Shown here piece by piece: positions 36,531 to 45,816 of a stretch of DNA of 59,722 nt. Position 1 is the first letter of the stretch. Every line of letters starts with the position of its first letter. Both the position numbers and the translations under genes were made by a program. Under the pieces are notes generated by a model, which ran no database searches, was not told where the DNA came from, and saw nothing but the letters and a program-made list of their open reading frames with translations. This stretch comes from Ferrovum sp. JA12 (GTDB taxonomy: Bacteria > Pseudomonadota > Gammaproteobacteria > Burkholderiales > Ferrovaceae), in the NCBI RefSeq assembly GCF_001431705.1, contig NZ_LJWX01000003.1, positions 1 to 59,722 of the forward strand. Direction: 5' to 3'.

Positions 36531-38036
36531 TTATTTCAGGGTTGGCATAGCAAATTGGGCACCTGCCTCAATACTTGCTGGCCAACGTTGGGTCACGGCT
36601 TTTTGACGGGTATAAAAACGGACCGCCTCGGGACCGTGGGCGTGATGATCACCAAAGAGGCTGCGCTTCCAACCACCAAAACTATGGAAAGCCATGGGCA
36701 CTGGAATAGGAACATTAACCCCTACCATCCCCACCTTGACTCGCGATACATATTCTCGGGCAAAACCTCCATCACGAGTAAATATGGCGGTTCCGTTACC
36801 ATACTCATGGCCATTGACGAGTTCTAGCGCCGCCGCAAAATGAGGAACGCGCACCACACACAACACTGGCCCAAAAATCTCTTCACGATAAATGGTCATC
36901 TCCGGGGTCACATGATCAAACAAGGAGCCTCCCAAGAAAAAGCCATTTTCAAATCCCGGCACCGTAATGGACCTACCATCTACCACGAGCTGAGCCCCCT
37001 CTTTCACCCCTGTATCAATATAACCTTGAATTTTTTGACGGTGTGGTTGCGTCACCACGGGACCCATCTCTGCTGACAAATCCATGCCTTGAGTCACTTT
37101 TAACTCTTTAATACGAGGAACCAGGGCATCAATTAATGGGTCAGCAATGTCCCCCACCGCTACCGCAACGGAAATAGCCATACAACGCTCTCCCGCAGAG
37201 CCATAGGCGGCGCCCATTAAGGCATCAACCGTTTGATTCAAATCCGCATCAGGCATGACCACCATATGGTTTTTCGCGCCACCCAAGGCTTGCACACGTT
37301 TGCCTTGAGCCGTCCCTGTTTGATAAATATATTCTGCAATAGGCGTTGACCCCACGAAACTAATGGCGTCCACATCTGGATGATGGAGTAACGCATCCAC
37401 CGCCACCTTATCGCCGTTAATAACGTTAAAGACGCCATCAGGAAGACCCGCTTCTTTGAGTAATTGTGCCATAAACAAGCTGGCAGAAGGGTCACGTTCG
37501 GAAGGTTTCAACACAAAGGTATTGCCACAAGCAATGGCCATAGGAAGCATCCACAAGGGTACCATCACCGGAAAATTAAAGGGCGTAATGCCCACTGTTA
37601 CTCCGATGGGTTGACGCATGGTCCAACCATCTACGCCCGTGGCCATGTGTTCTGTGTATTCCCCCTTCAGCATTTCCGGAATGCCACAGGCGTATTCCAC
37701 CACCTCTAACCCACGGGTTACTTCGCCCTTGGCATCGGTAAACACTTTCCCATGCTCCGCAGTAATTATCTCAGCCAAACGGTCATGGTTTTTTTCAATC
37801 AGTTCTTTGAACTTGAACATCACCCGCGCACGGCGCAGTGGGGACAATCCTGCCCAGGCGGGAAAAGCGGCTTTCGCAGCGGCCACAGCCTGGTTCACTT
37901 CATCCACTGATGCCAAGGCCACTTGCCCTGATACACGGCCTAAGGCAGGATTAAACACCTCTGCTTGACGTCCACTGTTTCCAGCAACACTACGACCTTG
38001 GATATAATGGCCTATTAATGCGATTGATTGAGTCAT
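36531..38036 (-). CDS. mmsA: CoA-acylating methylmalonate/malonate-semialdehyde dehydrogenase
   Basis: It oxidises methylmalonate semialdehyde or malonate semialdehyde to propionyl- or acetyl-CoA with loss of CO2. The 501 residues are an aldehyde dehydrogenase with [37 protein letters not shown], the NAD site [16 protein letters not shown] and the nucleophilic Cys in [14 protein letters not shown]. Its end has the family-specific [20 protein letters not shown] choose ATG 38036 over ATG 38042 because AGGG then sits at a workable distance. Together with acs and the malonate operon it fits C3-dicarboxylate use. Confidence 0.94.
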   Translation of the reverse strand: MTQSIALIGHYIQGRSVAGNSGRQAEVFNPALGRVSGQVALASVDEVNQAVAAAKAAFPAWAGLSPLRRARVMFKFKELIEKNHDRLAEIITAEHGKVFTDAKGEVTRGLEVVEYACGIPEMLKGEYTEHMATGVDGWTMRQPIGVTVGITPFNFPVMVPLWMLPMAIACGNTFVLKPSERDPSASLFMAQLLKEAGLPDGVFNVINGDKVAVDALLHHPDVDAISFVGSTPIAEYIYQTGTAQGKRVQALGGAKNHMVVMPDADLNQTVDALMGAAYGSAGERCMAISVAVAVGDIADPLIDALVPRIKELKVTQGMDLSAEMGPVVTQPHRQKIQGYIDTGVKEGAQLVVDGRSITVPGFENGFFLGGSLFDHVTPEMTIYREEIFGPVLCVVRVPHFAAALELVNGHEYGNGTAIFTRDGGFAREYVSRVKVGMVGVNVPIPVPMAFHSFGGWKRSLFGDHHAHGPEAVRFYTRQKAVTQRWPASIEAGAQFAMPTLK

Positions 38037-38142
38037 AATCATCCCTGTTGTACAAAAGTGAAGAACCTTCTATTTTACGCCAAAACCAGTAGGTTAGGCG
38101 AACATCTTTGTGGCAAAATAGTGATCCAAGGATAACAAACCC

Positions 38143-38604
38143 ATGATTATTATAAAAAAATTATATTTTATTTTTATTGCTTTAGCTCTTGGCGCAGCCT
38201 GTCAAGCCAAGGCCACCTTAGGCGCCGCTCCCTTGGCGCAAATCGAACCTTACACCATCATGAATCAGACACCCTTACAAACCGCCACGGGAGTTCCTTA
38301 TTTAGTAATCATCCAGCAAAACACGCGGGGCATGGTATTGAAAGAATTTGTTTACCAAGGTTTGGTATTTGCCCAACTGTGGTTTGGCTCGGCTCTACCT
38401 AACCTAAATATTGTCTTAGGCGATCAATATTATGCGCGTTATGAGCAAGCCCTCAATCATTCCAATCGAACAAGTCATCGTCAATTGCAACTCATCGATA
38501 ATGAATTCACCCTCACTAACTATGGACGCATGGGCGATTTTTGGGGAACCAGTTATTTGAGTAATCGCTTCCCTTCAGGGTTTTCTATTAACAATATTCA
38601 GTAA
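38143..38604 (+). CDS. DUF2844 family exported protein
   Basis: The 153 residues have a signal peptide (LYFIFIALALGAAC, cleavage near QAKATLG) and a small mature domain matching DUF2844: ATLGAAPLAQIE, LVIIQQNTRGMVLKEFVYQGLVFAQLWFG, LPNLNIVLGDQYYARYEQA and the conserved GRMGDFWGTSYLSNRFPSG. Function unknown. It lies ten bases before the DUF3443 lipoprotein gene; I recall the two families often being neighbours in betaproteobacteria, suggesting a joint envelope role. Confidence 0.85.
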   Translation: MIIIKKLYFIFIALALGAACQAKATLGAAPLAQIEPYTIMNQTPLQTATGVPYLVIIQQNTRGMVLKEFVYQGLVFAQLWFGSALPNLNIVLGDQYYARYEQALNHSNRTSHRQLQLIDNEFTLTNYGRMGDFWGTSYLSNRFPSGFSINNIQ

Positions 38605-38614
38605 CACAATAACC

Positions 38615-39832
38615 ATGCAATCACTTTCATCCCTTCTCAGCTATCTACTTATCTTGAGCACCACGTTTTTATTGGCAGCCTGTGGAGGTGGCGGTGGCGG
38701 CGGATCTTCCGCAGCCTCCACCATGTCAAGCATTACTCTAACCAACCCTGCCCAGGGGCAAAACGTCACCCCTATTATTGTCGATGGTGGACTCTCCAAT
38801 AACGTCAATATTCCCTCTGTGAGCGTCAAAGTATGCTTACCCGGCAGTACCAGCCAATGCCAAACGATTAATCACATTCTCGTGGATACAGGCTCCTATG
38901 GTCTTAGAATTTTTAGTAATCAAGTGACGAGCTTTACACTCCCTAACGCCAACCAGATTAATCAAGGCTCCCTCACCGAATGTGTGCAATTTGCCGATGG
39001 TTACACCTATGGCCCAGTGGTTAATTTAGACGTATCCATTGCCGGAGAGACAGCCAGCAACATTCCCGTCAATGTTTTGACTTCTCCCCTCTACACTAAC
39101 GTTCCCTCTACTTGTGCTGCGGGCACTGCCCTCCAATCTCCCTCCCTTTTTGGTTCAAATGGAGTATTAGGCATTGGCGATCAAATTAATGATGGGGACT
39201 ATGGGATGTACTACACCTGTGCCACCCAGGGAAGTTGCACCCCTATCACGGCCTCCTTCACTTCCGGTTTTGTGGTAGTCAATCCCGTTAGCAATTTTCT
39301 TGTTGATCACAACGGCGTCATCATTAACTTACCTGCCATCAACTCAACCACTGGCGCTGCCAGCGCCACGGGTCAACTGATCTTTGGTATTAACACCCAA
39401 ACTAATAACACTCTACCCAGCAACGCCTCTGTGATCACCCCCAATGCTTATAACTACTTTAATTCAAACTTAAACAACATCAACTACCCCTCTTCTTTTA
39501 TTGACAGTGGCTCTAATGGATTGTTTTTTAACACTAATTTAGCTATCCCCCAGTGCCCTCAAGGCACTGCCTGGTTTGGCTTTTACTGCCCCAGCACCCC
39601 ACTCAGTCTCACTGCGCAAATCACTTTAGCCAATGGCACGCCAAGCCCTGTTCCGTTTTCTGTCAGCAACCCGCAAAATTATCCTAGTAACGCCTACGCC
39701 TTAGACAATTTGGCAGGCACGCAACTTGCCCAGTTCAATAACTCCTTTGATTGGGGATTGCCCTTTTTCTTTGGTAAAAATGTCTATGTTTTTATTTCCA
39801 ACACGCCACAAATTGCCTTTGTAACGAATTAA
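38615..39832 (+). CDS. DUF3443 family lipoprotein with pepsin-like aspartic protease features
   Basis: The 405 residues start with a lipoprotein signal and lipobox LAAC (Cys23) followed by a run of seven Gly. Two active-site-like motifs lie about 206 residues apart: [14 protein letters not shown] (Asp91) and [13 protein letters not shown] (Asp297), as in two-lobed pepsin-type aspartic proteases. [10 protein letters not shown] after the first lobe recalls pepsin GILGLG, and the C-terminal [17 protein letters not shown] recalls the pepsin strand ILGDxFxRxYYxVFD. Six or more Cys could form disulfides. Protease activity is inference. Its stop overlaps the mutS start by one base. Confidence 0.85.
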   Translation: MQSLSSLLSYLLILSTTFLLAACGGGGGGGSSAASTMSSITLTNPAQGQNVTPIIVDGGLSNNVNIPSVSVKVCLPGSTSQCQTINHILVDTGSYGLRIFSNQVTSFTLPNANQINQGSLTECVQFADGYTYGPVVNLDVSIAGETASNIPVNVLTSPLYTNVPSTCAAGTALQSPSLFGSNGVLGIGDQINDGDYGMYYTCATQGSCTPITASFTSGFVVVNPVSNFLVDHNGVIINLPAINSTTGAASATGQLIFGINTQTNNTLPSNASVITPNAYNYFNSNLNNINYPSSFIDSGSNGLFFNTNLAIPQCPQGTAWFGFYCPSTPLSLTAQITLANGTPSPVPFSVSNPQNYPSNAYALDNLAGTQLAQFNNSFDWGLPFFFGKNVYVFISNTPQIAFVTN

Positions 39833-42393
39833 TGAACTCACCACAGCACACCCCAATGATGACCCAGTATCTGGCAATTAAAGCGCAGCATACGGAATAC
39901 CTTTTGTTCTATCGTATGGGGGATTTTTATGAACTCTTTTTTCATGATGCAGAAAAAGCCTCCCGTTTATTAGATATTACTCTTACCCGACGTGGCCAGT
40001 CGGCGGGGCAACCTATTCCTATGGCAGGGGTTCCTGTGCATGCGGCTGAACAGTATCTTGCTAAACTGGTTCGTCTTGGAGAATCTGTGGCCATTTGTGA
40101 GCAGGTGGGGGACCCGGCCACCAGTAAAGGGCCCGTGGCACGAGAAGTGGTAAAAATCATCACGCCGGGGACCCTCACAGAATCCTCCCTGCTGGAGGAT
40201 GACAAAGATACCTTATTAGCTTCTGTCTGGATCAACACAGCACAAATGGGGTTGGCGGTTATAAATGTATTAACTGGGGTATTGACCTTAACTGAACACC
40301 ACATTAGTGATCTTGCCTCCACCTTAGAGCGCATTGCTCCTGCTGAAATCCTGCTACCCGAGGGGGTCACTCTGCCCTTTACCCATCACTCACACTACAC
40401 CGTCACGCGGCCGCACTTTCACTTCGATAGGGAACGCGGACAAAAAATGTTATGTGAACAACTGGGGGTCTTTGACCTCAATGGCTTTGGCGCAGCCTCC
40501 CTCTCCTTAGCCCATGGCGCTGCCTGCGCGTTAATCTATTATATTGAACACACACACAAACACACCCAACACATTATTCATTCCCTTCGTGTTGAGAACG
40601 CCACGGACTTTGTCCAAATGGATCCTAACACCCGTCGTCATTTAGAAATCACAGAAACTCAGTCAGGGCATCACAGCCCCTCATTATTATCAGTGTTAGA
40701 TGTCTGTAAAAATCCCATGGGACGACGGTTATTGCGCCACTGGTTACACCATCCCTTACGTGATCTCAGTCAAATTACAGCGCGTCAAGCATGGATTGAA
40801 GTATGGGTGGCCCCCGAACACCAAGAGGCTTTACAAGACCTCAGAAAAACCCTACAGCATATTGCTGACATCGAGAGGATTTTGGGCCGCCTGGGGTTAA
40901 AGCAGGCTCGCCCCAGAGACTTAAGCGCTCTCAGAGAATCCTTGAGCCTGTTGCCCACTGTGAGCGCTCTATTGGGCCAAGTCAATCGTCAATTATTCTC
41001 AAGCTTTATTAGTCAAATCCAAGCTCTTCCCAGCGCCCCGCTCAATCTCTTGCAGCGGGCGATTAAGGATGAGCCCGCCGTATCACTCAAAGACGGGGGA
41101 GTGATTGCCGCGGGCTATGACAGTGACTTAGATGAACTACGCCTGCTGCAACAAGATCAAGGACAATTCTTGATCGACTTGGAGTTGGCAGAAAAAGAGC
41201 GCACTAACATCCCCACGCTGCGTGTCGAATACAATCGGGTTCATGGTTTTTTTATTGAAGTCTCACGCTCCTATAGCGATCGAGTCCCAGTCCATTATCA
41301 ACGTCGGCAAACCCTGAAAAACAGTGAACGTTACACCACAGAGCATCTCAGTGCTTTTGAAGAAAAAATCCTACATGCCAATGAGCGTGCCTTGAGTCGT
41401 GAAAAATACCTGTTTGATCAGCTGGTGGATCAGTTAACAGAATACTTGACGCCACTCAAAACCTTAGCTTCTCTGGTGGCCACCTCTGATGTAATGACCA
41501 CACTGGCACACCAAGCCATTCACCTTAATCTGGTGAAACCCATCCTGACAGAGGAACAGGGCATCCATATCACTCAAGGACGCCATCTGGTGGTGGAGCA
41601 ACAGGTGGAACGCTTTATTGCCAACTCAGTGGCACTCCATCATCAACGCCGTTTACTGATGATCACCGGCCCTAACATGGGCGGCAAATCCACTTACATG
41701 CGACAATGCGCCTTAATTACTCTGCTCGCTCACGTGGGCTCCTTTGTCCCCGCGAGCCATGCCACCCTTGGCCTCGTCGATCAAATCTTTACTCGTATTG
41801 GCGCCAATGACGACTTGGCTTCTGGCCGCTCTACTTTCTTGGTTGAAATGTCAGAGGCCGCCACCATTCTTAACCGCGCTACGGCGAAGAGTCTTGTGTT
41901 AATTGATGAAATTGGTCGTGGCACCTCCACTTACGATGGACTCTCCTTAGCTCACGCCATTGCCCTAGACTTGGCTCAACGCATTGGCTGCTTGACTTTG
42001 TTCGCAACCCATTATTTTGAATTAACCGAACTCGCTGGTGAAGTAGACGGGGTGGTGAATGTTCATTTTGATGCCCTTGAACATGGTGAGCATATTGTAT
42101 TTCTACACAGCCTAGAGGAGGGACCTGCCTCGCAAAGTTACGGCTTACAGGTGGCACGCCTCGCTGGCGTTCCACGGCCTGTTATTGAACTGGCACGCAC
42201 TAAATTAAAGGCTCTGGAAAGCTCTCGTCCTCTGTCCCTGACGCAAGAGCCTCCTGGACCAATGAGACAACAGGAGCTTTTTGCCAACTCTCCTATCATA
42301 GAGGAATTAAAGGGCTTAGATCCCAATCAATTGTCCGCACGCCAAGCGCTCGATCTCATCTATCGCTGGCGTGAGGACATTGACCTATATTAG
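39832..42393 (+). CDS. mutS: DNA mismatch repair protein MutS
   Basis: MutS recognises mismatches and starts repair with MutL. The 853 residues hold the mismatch-binding Phe-x-Glu (RMGDFYELF, Phe32 and Glu34), a connector and lever domain, and the C-terminal ABC-type ATPase with Walker [15 protein letters not shown] (about 615), [12 protein letters not shown] signature, [12 protein letters not shown] and the switch THYFEL. The C-terminal helix-turn-helix used for dimerising is present. It overlaps the DUF3443 stop by one base and converges on slyD. Confidence 0.97.
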   Translation: MNSPQHTPMMTQYLAIKAQHTEYLLFYRMGDFYELFFHDAEKASRLLDITLTRRGQSAGQPIPMAGVPVHAAEQYLAKLVRLGESVAICEQVGDPATSKGPVAREVVKIITPGTLTESSLLEDDKDTLLASVWINTAQMGLAVINVLTGVLTLTEHHISDLASTLERIAPAEILLPEGVTLPFTHHSHYTVTRPHFHFDRERGQKMLCEQLGVFDLNGFGAASLSLAHGAACALIYYIEHTHKHTQHIIHSLRVENATDFVQMDPNTRRHLEITETQSGHHSPSLLSVLDVCKNPMGRRLLRHWLHHPLRDLSQITARQAWIEVWVAPEHQEALQDLRKTLQHIADIERILGRLGLKQARPRDLSALRESLSLLPTVSALLGQVNRQLFSSFISQIQALPSAPLNLLQRAIKDEPAVSLKDGGVIAAGYDSDLDELRLLQQDQGQFLIDLELAEKERTNIPTLRVEYNRVHGFFIEVSRSYSDRVPVHYQRRQTLKNSERYTTEHLSAFEEKILHANERALSREKYLFDQLVDQLTEYLTPLKTLASLVATSDVMTTLAHQAIHLNLVKPILTEEQGIHITQGRHLVVEQQVERFIANSVALHHQRRLLMITGPNMGGKSTYMRQCALITLLAHVGSFVPASHATLGLVDQIFTRIGANDDLASGRSTFLVEMSEAATILNRATAKSLVLIDEIGRGTSTYDGLSLAHAIALDLAQRIGCLTLFATHYFELTELAGEVDGVVNVHFDALEHGEHIVFLHSLEEGPASQSYGLQVARLAGVPRPVIELARTKLKALESSRPLSLTQEPPGPMRQQELFANSPIIEELKGLDPNQLSARQALDLIYRWREDIDLY

Positions 42394-42875
42394 TGATGGT
42401 GACCGTGTTCGCCGTGAACATGACCATGGGTGAGCTCCTCCTCCGAGGCGACTCTGACTCCTTCCACTTTACAATTGATGGTGAGGGTTTTTCCTACCAA
42501 AGGATGGTTACCATCCACCATGACTTTATCTTCCGTCACTTCAGTGACCGTATATAACACCGTCTCATCCTCGTCCGCCCCTTCAGGCTGCCCTTCAAAC
42601 TGCATGCCAACTTTGACGTGTTGCGGGAATAAATGACGGGGCTCCATGCGCTGTAGACTCTCATCATACTCACCAAAGGCCTCATCAGGAGACATGGTAA
42701 TGGTGCACTCATAGCCCACCTCTTGGCCCTCTAGAGCTTCTTCTACGATGGGGAAAATACCGTCATAGCCACCATGTAGGTAACTAATACTGGGATCACT
42801 CTGCTCGAGTAGTGTCCCGTCTGCATCAGTTAGCGTGTAGCTCAAAGTGACCACTGAATCTTTACAAATTTGCAT
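42390..42875 (-). CDS. slyD: FKBP-type peptidyl-prolyl isomerase SlyD
   Basis: A cytosolic folding helper with prolyl isomerase and metallochaperone activity. The 161 residues hold the split FKBP domain ([20 protein letters not shown], and [20 protein letters not shown]) around an insert-in-flap chaperone domain ([16 protein letters not shown]). The tail is His-rich ([12 protein letters not shown]) and would bind nickel or zinc, useful for metalloenzyme maturation. ATG 42875 is the start. Its end overlaps mutS by four bases. Confidence 0.95.
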   Translation of the reverse strand: MQICKDSVVTLSYTLTDADGTLLEQSDPSISYLHGGYDGIFPIVEEALEGQEVGYECTITMSPDEAFGEYDESLQRMEPRHLFPQHVKVGMQFEGQPEGADEDETVLYTVTEVTEDKVMVDGNHPLVGKTLTINCKVEGVRVASEEELTHGHVHGEHGHHH

Positions 42876-42877
42876 AC

Positions 42878-43348
42878 TTAATTTAACTCCTTCACTAGTT
42901 TTAATACCTCAGCAATATGCTCCTTGCCGTGCAATGCCGCTGGCACAGCGTAGCGCACCACTCCTTGACCATCAATGATATAGGTGACTCGATCCACACA
43001 GGTTCTTTTAAAACCATCAGTATTTTTTTCATGTAAGACGCCATAACGCTTACACACTTCACCATCCACGTCAGAGAGTAACTTAGCATTTAAGCCATTG
43101 GCTTCACAGAAATCCGCATGACACATCACATCATCCTGCGATACACCAATTAACACAGCACCGAATTCCAAGAAATCCTCTTCACGGTCACTAAAGTTAA
43201 TGGCCTCATCGGCGCATTGAGGCATACTATCATGAGGATAAAAGAACAGAACAACTTTATTTTTTCCTTTAAAGCGCGCTAAGGATACCATTTCCATGGA
43301 GGCATCAGGTAATTCAAAAGAAGGCGCTTTATCACCACTTTTCAACAT
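42878..43348 (-). CDS. Peroxiredoxin (Bcp/PrxQ-like) with altered active-site motif
   Basis: A 156-residue thioredoxin-fold peroxidase. MLKSGDKAPSFELPDA and LFFYPHD are conserved. The peroxidatic Cys is in DSMPQCADEAINF, but the usual PxxxTxxC catalytic motif reads PxxxMxxC here, replacing the Thr/Ser that positions peroxide. Other Cys (ADFCEANG, GEVCKRYG, KRTCVDR) could resolve. ATG 43348, with AGGAGAG upstream, matches the family start; a longer frame from 43402 is unlikely. slyD follows two bases later. Confidence 0.85.
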   Translation of the reverse strand: MLKSGDKAPSFELPDASMEMVSLARFKGKNKVVLFFYPHDSMPQCADEAINFSDREEDFLEFGAVLIGVSQDDVMCHADFCEANGLNAKLLSDVDGEVCKRYGVLHEKNTDGFKRTCVDRVTYIIDGQGVVRYAVPAALHGKEHIAEVLKLVKELN

Positions 43349-43436
43349 GTTGCTCTCCTTGATATCGATTAGTTTAACCTCTTGATAACCATCCTGTATC
43401 ATATGGTAAAAACATTGTCATGCGGGAAACAAGTTT

Positions 43437-44561
43437 ATGGCTAACAACCTACTGGGTTCTTTAACAGTTAACACATTTTTACAACAATATTGGCAAAAAA
43501 AAGCCCACTTATTTCACCAAGCCATTCCCGATTTCCTGGGTTATCTGACTGTCAAAGAAATCAAAAAACTAGCCACCCATCCCGATGTGCAAGCCCGCCT
43601 CATCCTGCGTCACGGCCGTCAGTACACCTGTCATCAAGGCCCCTTTCGTCCCATTGATTTAAAGGATCTTGGAGAGACCAACTGGACGCTGTTAATTCAA
43701 TCTTTAAACCATTGGCAAGAGGAGGCCGATCAACTCCTACAGGATTTTCGTTTCATTCCCTACGCCAGACTCGATGATATCATGGTCAGCTACGCGACCC
43801 CTGGCGGTGGGGTAGGCCCTCATTTTGATCATTATGATGTGTTTTTGTTACAAGGCTATGGCATCAGGCGCTGGGAAATTGCCAAGACCTCTGATCTTGC
43901 TGTGCGTCCCAACCAATCTCTGAAGCTATTGCAACGCTTTAAGGCACAACAATCCTGGGATTTAGAAGCAGGCGACATGCTTTATCTTCCCCCTCTTTGG
44001 GCACATCACGGCGTCGCACTCACCGAGTGTTTCACCTATTCCATCGGTTTTAGGGCGCCGACCCATCAAGAATGGGTCAATGCCATGCTCGATTATCTTC
44101 GCGATGAATTACAGGTGACGGGGGCCTACACAGACCCCGATTTAACCCGACCGTCTCACCCCGCTAAACTCCCCGAACCACTTATCCAGCAAGTGCATCG
44201 CATCACGCAAAAAATACAATGGGGTAAAAAAGAAGTGGTTGATATGGTGGGACGCTATTTGAGTGAGCCCAAAGCGACGGTATATTTTGACGGAGCAACC
44301 CAGTCTCTGTCTTTACAAAAATTTACCCGTCGCTGGAGCGAGCAAAGTCTCCGACTTGACCGACGAACACAACTATTGTTTTATCAGTCCCGTTGTTTTA
44401 TTAACGGTGAGGTCCTCAGCCTGAGCGGTAATGATCTCGCACTATTAATCCAATTAGCTGATGACAAGAGGCTTCGTCCTCAACCAAAAAACAAGCAACC
44501 CAAAGCGCTGACGGGATTATTACATGCTTGGCATGAACAAGGATGGCTTCATTTCTTCTAG
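43437..44561 (+). CDS. roxA: Cupin/JmjC ribosomal oxygenase (RoxA/YcfD-like, L16 arginine hydroxylase)
   Basis: A 2-oxoglutarate/Fe(II) oxygenase that in E. coli hydroxylates an Arg of ribosomal protein L16. The 374 residues begin with the family start (FLQQYWQKKAHLFHQAIPDF). The iron ligands are His and Asp in GVGPHFDHYDVFLLQ (about 127-129) and the distal His in LWAHHGVALTECFTYSIGF. A dimerising helical part and a winged-helix C-terminus (about 270-370) follow. It is divergent from the peroxiredoxin gene. Confidence 0.9.
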   Translation: MANNLLGSLTVNTFLQQYWQKKAHLFHQAIPDFLGYLTVKEIKKLATHPDVQARLILRHGRQYTCHQGPFRPIDLKDLGETNWTLLIQSLNHWQEEADQLLQDFRFIPYARLDDIMVSYATPGGGVGPHFDHYDVFLLQGYGIRRWEIAKTSDLAVRPNQSLKLLQRFKAQQSWDLEAGDMLYLPPLWAHHGVALTECFTYSIGFRAPTHQEWVNAMLDYLRDELQVTGAYTDPDLTRPSHPAKLPEPLIQQVHRITQKIQWGKKEVVDMVGRYLSEPKATVYFDGATQSLSLQKFTRRWSEQSLRLDRRTQLLFYQSRCFINGEVLSLSGNDLALLIQLADDKRLRPQPKNKQPKALTGLLHAWHEQGWLHFF

Positions 44562-44590
44562 TTGCAAAGCAACAAATTTAACTCTATAAT
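44562..44590 (+). promoter_or_regulatory. Strong promoter of the Ala/Pro-rich lipoprotein gene
   Basis: TTGCAA (44562-44567) and TATAAT (44585-44590) lie 17 bases apart, near the sigma-70 optimum, about 65 bases before the start codon. The promoter begins right at the roxA stop codon. Confidence 0.65.
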
Positions 44591-44656
44591 TTTTGTAGTA
44601 AGATTATAGAATTTTACAAGCTCTGATTTTCATTAACTATCGATAGGAACTAAACC

Positions 44657-44887
44657 ATGAAACAAAATCTCATTATCGCTGCCTTATTTGCCGTAGCGCT
44701 GGCAGCTTGCAGCAAGCCAGAAGCTCCTAAAACCGACGCCGCCGCTCCAGCAGCTCCCGCCGCAGCACCAGCCGCCGCTCCTGCCGCTGACGCTGCAGCA
44801 CCTGCCGCTGACGCTGCAGCACCTGCCGCTGCTCCCGCAGCACCAGCCGCAGCCGCTCCTGCAGCAGCCCCCGCTGACAAGAAATAA
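44657..44887 (+). CDS. Small Ala/Pro-rich lipoprotein
   Basis: The 76 residues start with a lipoprotein signal and lipobox LAAC (MKQNLIIAALFAVALAACSK; Cys18). The mature part is almost only Ala and Pro in AAP/AAAP units with a few Asp, ending in ADKK. Such chains are extended and could cross the periplasm; a Lys-terminal small lipoprotein recalls Braun lipoprotein, but no heptad pattern is present. Its own strong promoter and terminator suggest high single-gene expression. A 21-bp unit is duplicated in tandem inside it. Function unknown. Confidence 0.75.
   Translation: MKQNLIIAALFAVALAACSKPEAPKTDAAAPAAPAAAPAAAPAADAAAPAADAAAPAAAPAAPAAAAPAAAPADKK
44799..44840. repeat. Tandem 21-bp duplication in the lipoprotein gene
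   Basis: GCCGCTGACGCTGCAGCACC plus T occurs twice in a row, coding for ADAAAPA units. It implies length variation by slippage within a frame-preserving array. Confidence 0.7.
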
Positions 44888-44908
44888 GCTTTTCTAGTCA
44901 ATAGGTTA

Positions 44909-44938
44909 GGGGTGTAGTTGAATGACTACACCCCTTTT
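44909..44938 (+). terminator. Rho-independent terminator of the lipoprotein gene
   Basis: GGGGTGTAGT, six-base loop, ACTACACCCC, then TTTTCTTT. The stem is a perfect 10 bp, 22 bases after the stop codon. Confidence 0.92.
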
Positions 44939-45052
44939 CTTTGTTGCAGAGTTTTAATTCACCTAATCGGCTATTGAAATAAAGTCTTACCACTGTTGTT
45001 TAACGTGGCACCGCGCACGTTGTTGTTACCCAGCTATCCACCATCACTTCCC

Positions 45053-45811
45053 TCAACATTGGCGCCAATCTACCCCCTCTTGTTGTGTTGCCATAGCAAA
45101 ACGTTTCTCATCCTGGATCACGGACATAAATAACTCACGAACAATTTCAGGTCGGTTATTAGCTTGACTTAAATGGGCTGCTACCACATGGGAGAGCTGA
45201 TTAACATTCAACTCTCGTAATAAATCCACTGCTTGATCATTACTTAAATGACCAAACTCACCCACCACTCGATTTTTTAGTTGCCGCGGATAGGATCCTT
45301 GTAACAGTAACTGCTCATCATGGTTACTTTCCAAGGCAAGGGCATCAAGATTGTATAAGCATTGGATCATATGCTGCGTCACATGACCGACATCGGTGAC
45401 AATGCCCAAACGCTTTAGCTGATCGTCAAAAACAAATTGCAAGGGTTCCCGTGCATCATGGGGGACTAAAAAAGGAGTGACCTTCATATCGCCAATAATA
45501 ATGGGATCATCACTGAACAACTCATGACACAACTCCTCAGGCATGTCTTCACGACAAAAAGAGAGTGTGCCAAAGCTGGCATAAACGGGGATATTAAAGC
45601 GCTTTGCAAAACGGGCGACCCCCGACAAATGATCGCTGTGTTCATGGGTCACTAAAATCGCTGTAATATCTTGCGCAGATTTACCGAGTCTTATCATGCG
45701 ACGCACTACTTCGCTCACTGAAAACCCGCAATCTAACATCAAGCATGTGTTAGTGGACTCAATCAGCCAGGCGTTTCCTTCACTACCACTTCCCAGTGAG
45801 GCAAAACGCAT
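45053..45811 (-). CDS. MBL-fold metallo-hydrolase (YycJ/WalJ-like)
   Basis: The 252 residues start MRFASLGSGSEGNAWLIES and hold the metal motif THEHSDHLSG (about 57), LVPHDAREPLQFVF, GIVTDVGHVTQ and the distal VVAAHLSQANNRPE. It is close to the YycJ/WalJ exonuclease-like group. The native substrate is unknown; a nuclease or phosphodiesterase is likely. It follows bamC by five bases, in a dapA-bamC-MBL arrangement often seen in betaproteobacteria. Confidence 0.88.
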   Translation of the reverse strand: MRFASLGSGSEGNAWLIESTNTCLMLDCGFSVSEVVRRMIRLGKSAQDITAILVTHEHSDHLSGVARFAKRFNIPVYASFGTLSFCREDMPEELCHELFSDDPIIIGDMKVTPFLVPHDAREPLQFVFDDQLKRLGIVTDVGHVTQHMIQCLYNLDALALESNHDEQLLLQGSYPRQLKNRVVGEFGHLSNDQAVDLLRELNVNQLSHVVAAHLSQANNRPEIVRELFMSVIQDEKRFAMATQQEGVDWRQC

Positions 45812-45816
45812 GCTCT

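Noticed and set aside
44650-44901. Ala/Gly-rich open frame antisense to the small lipoprotein
   Set aside because: The repeat of GC-rich units keeps several frames open; promoter, lipobox and terminator all support the plus strand only.
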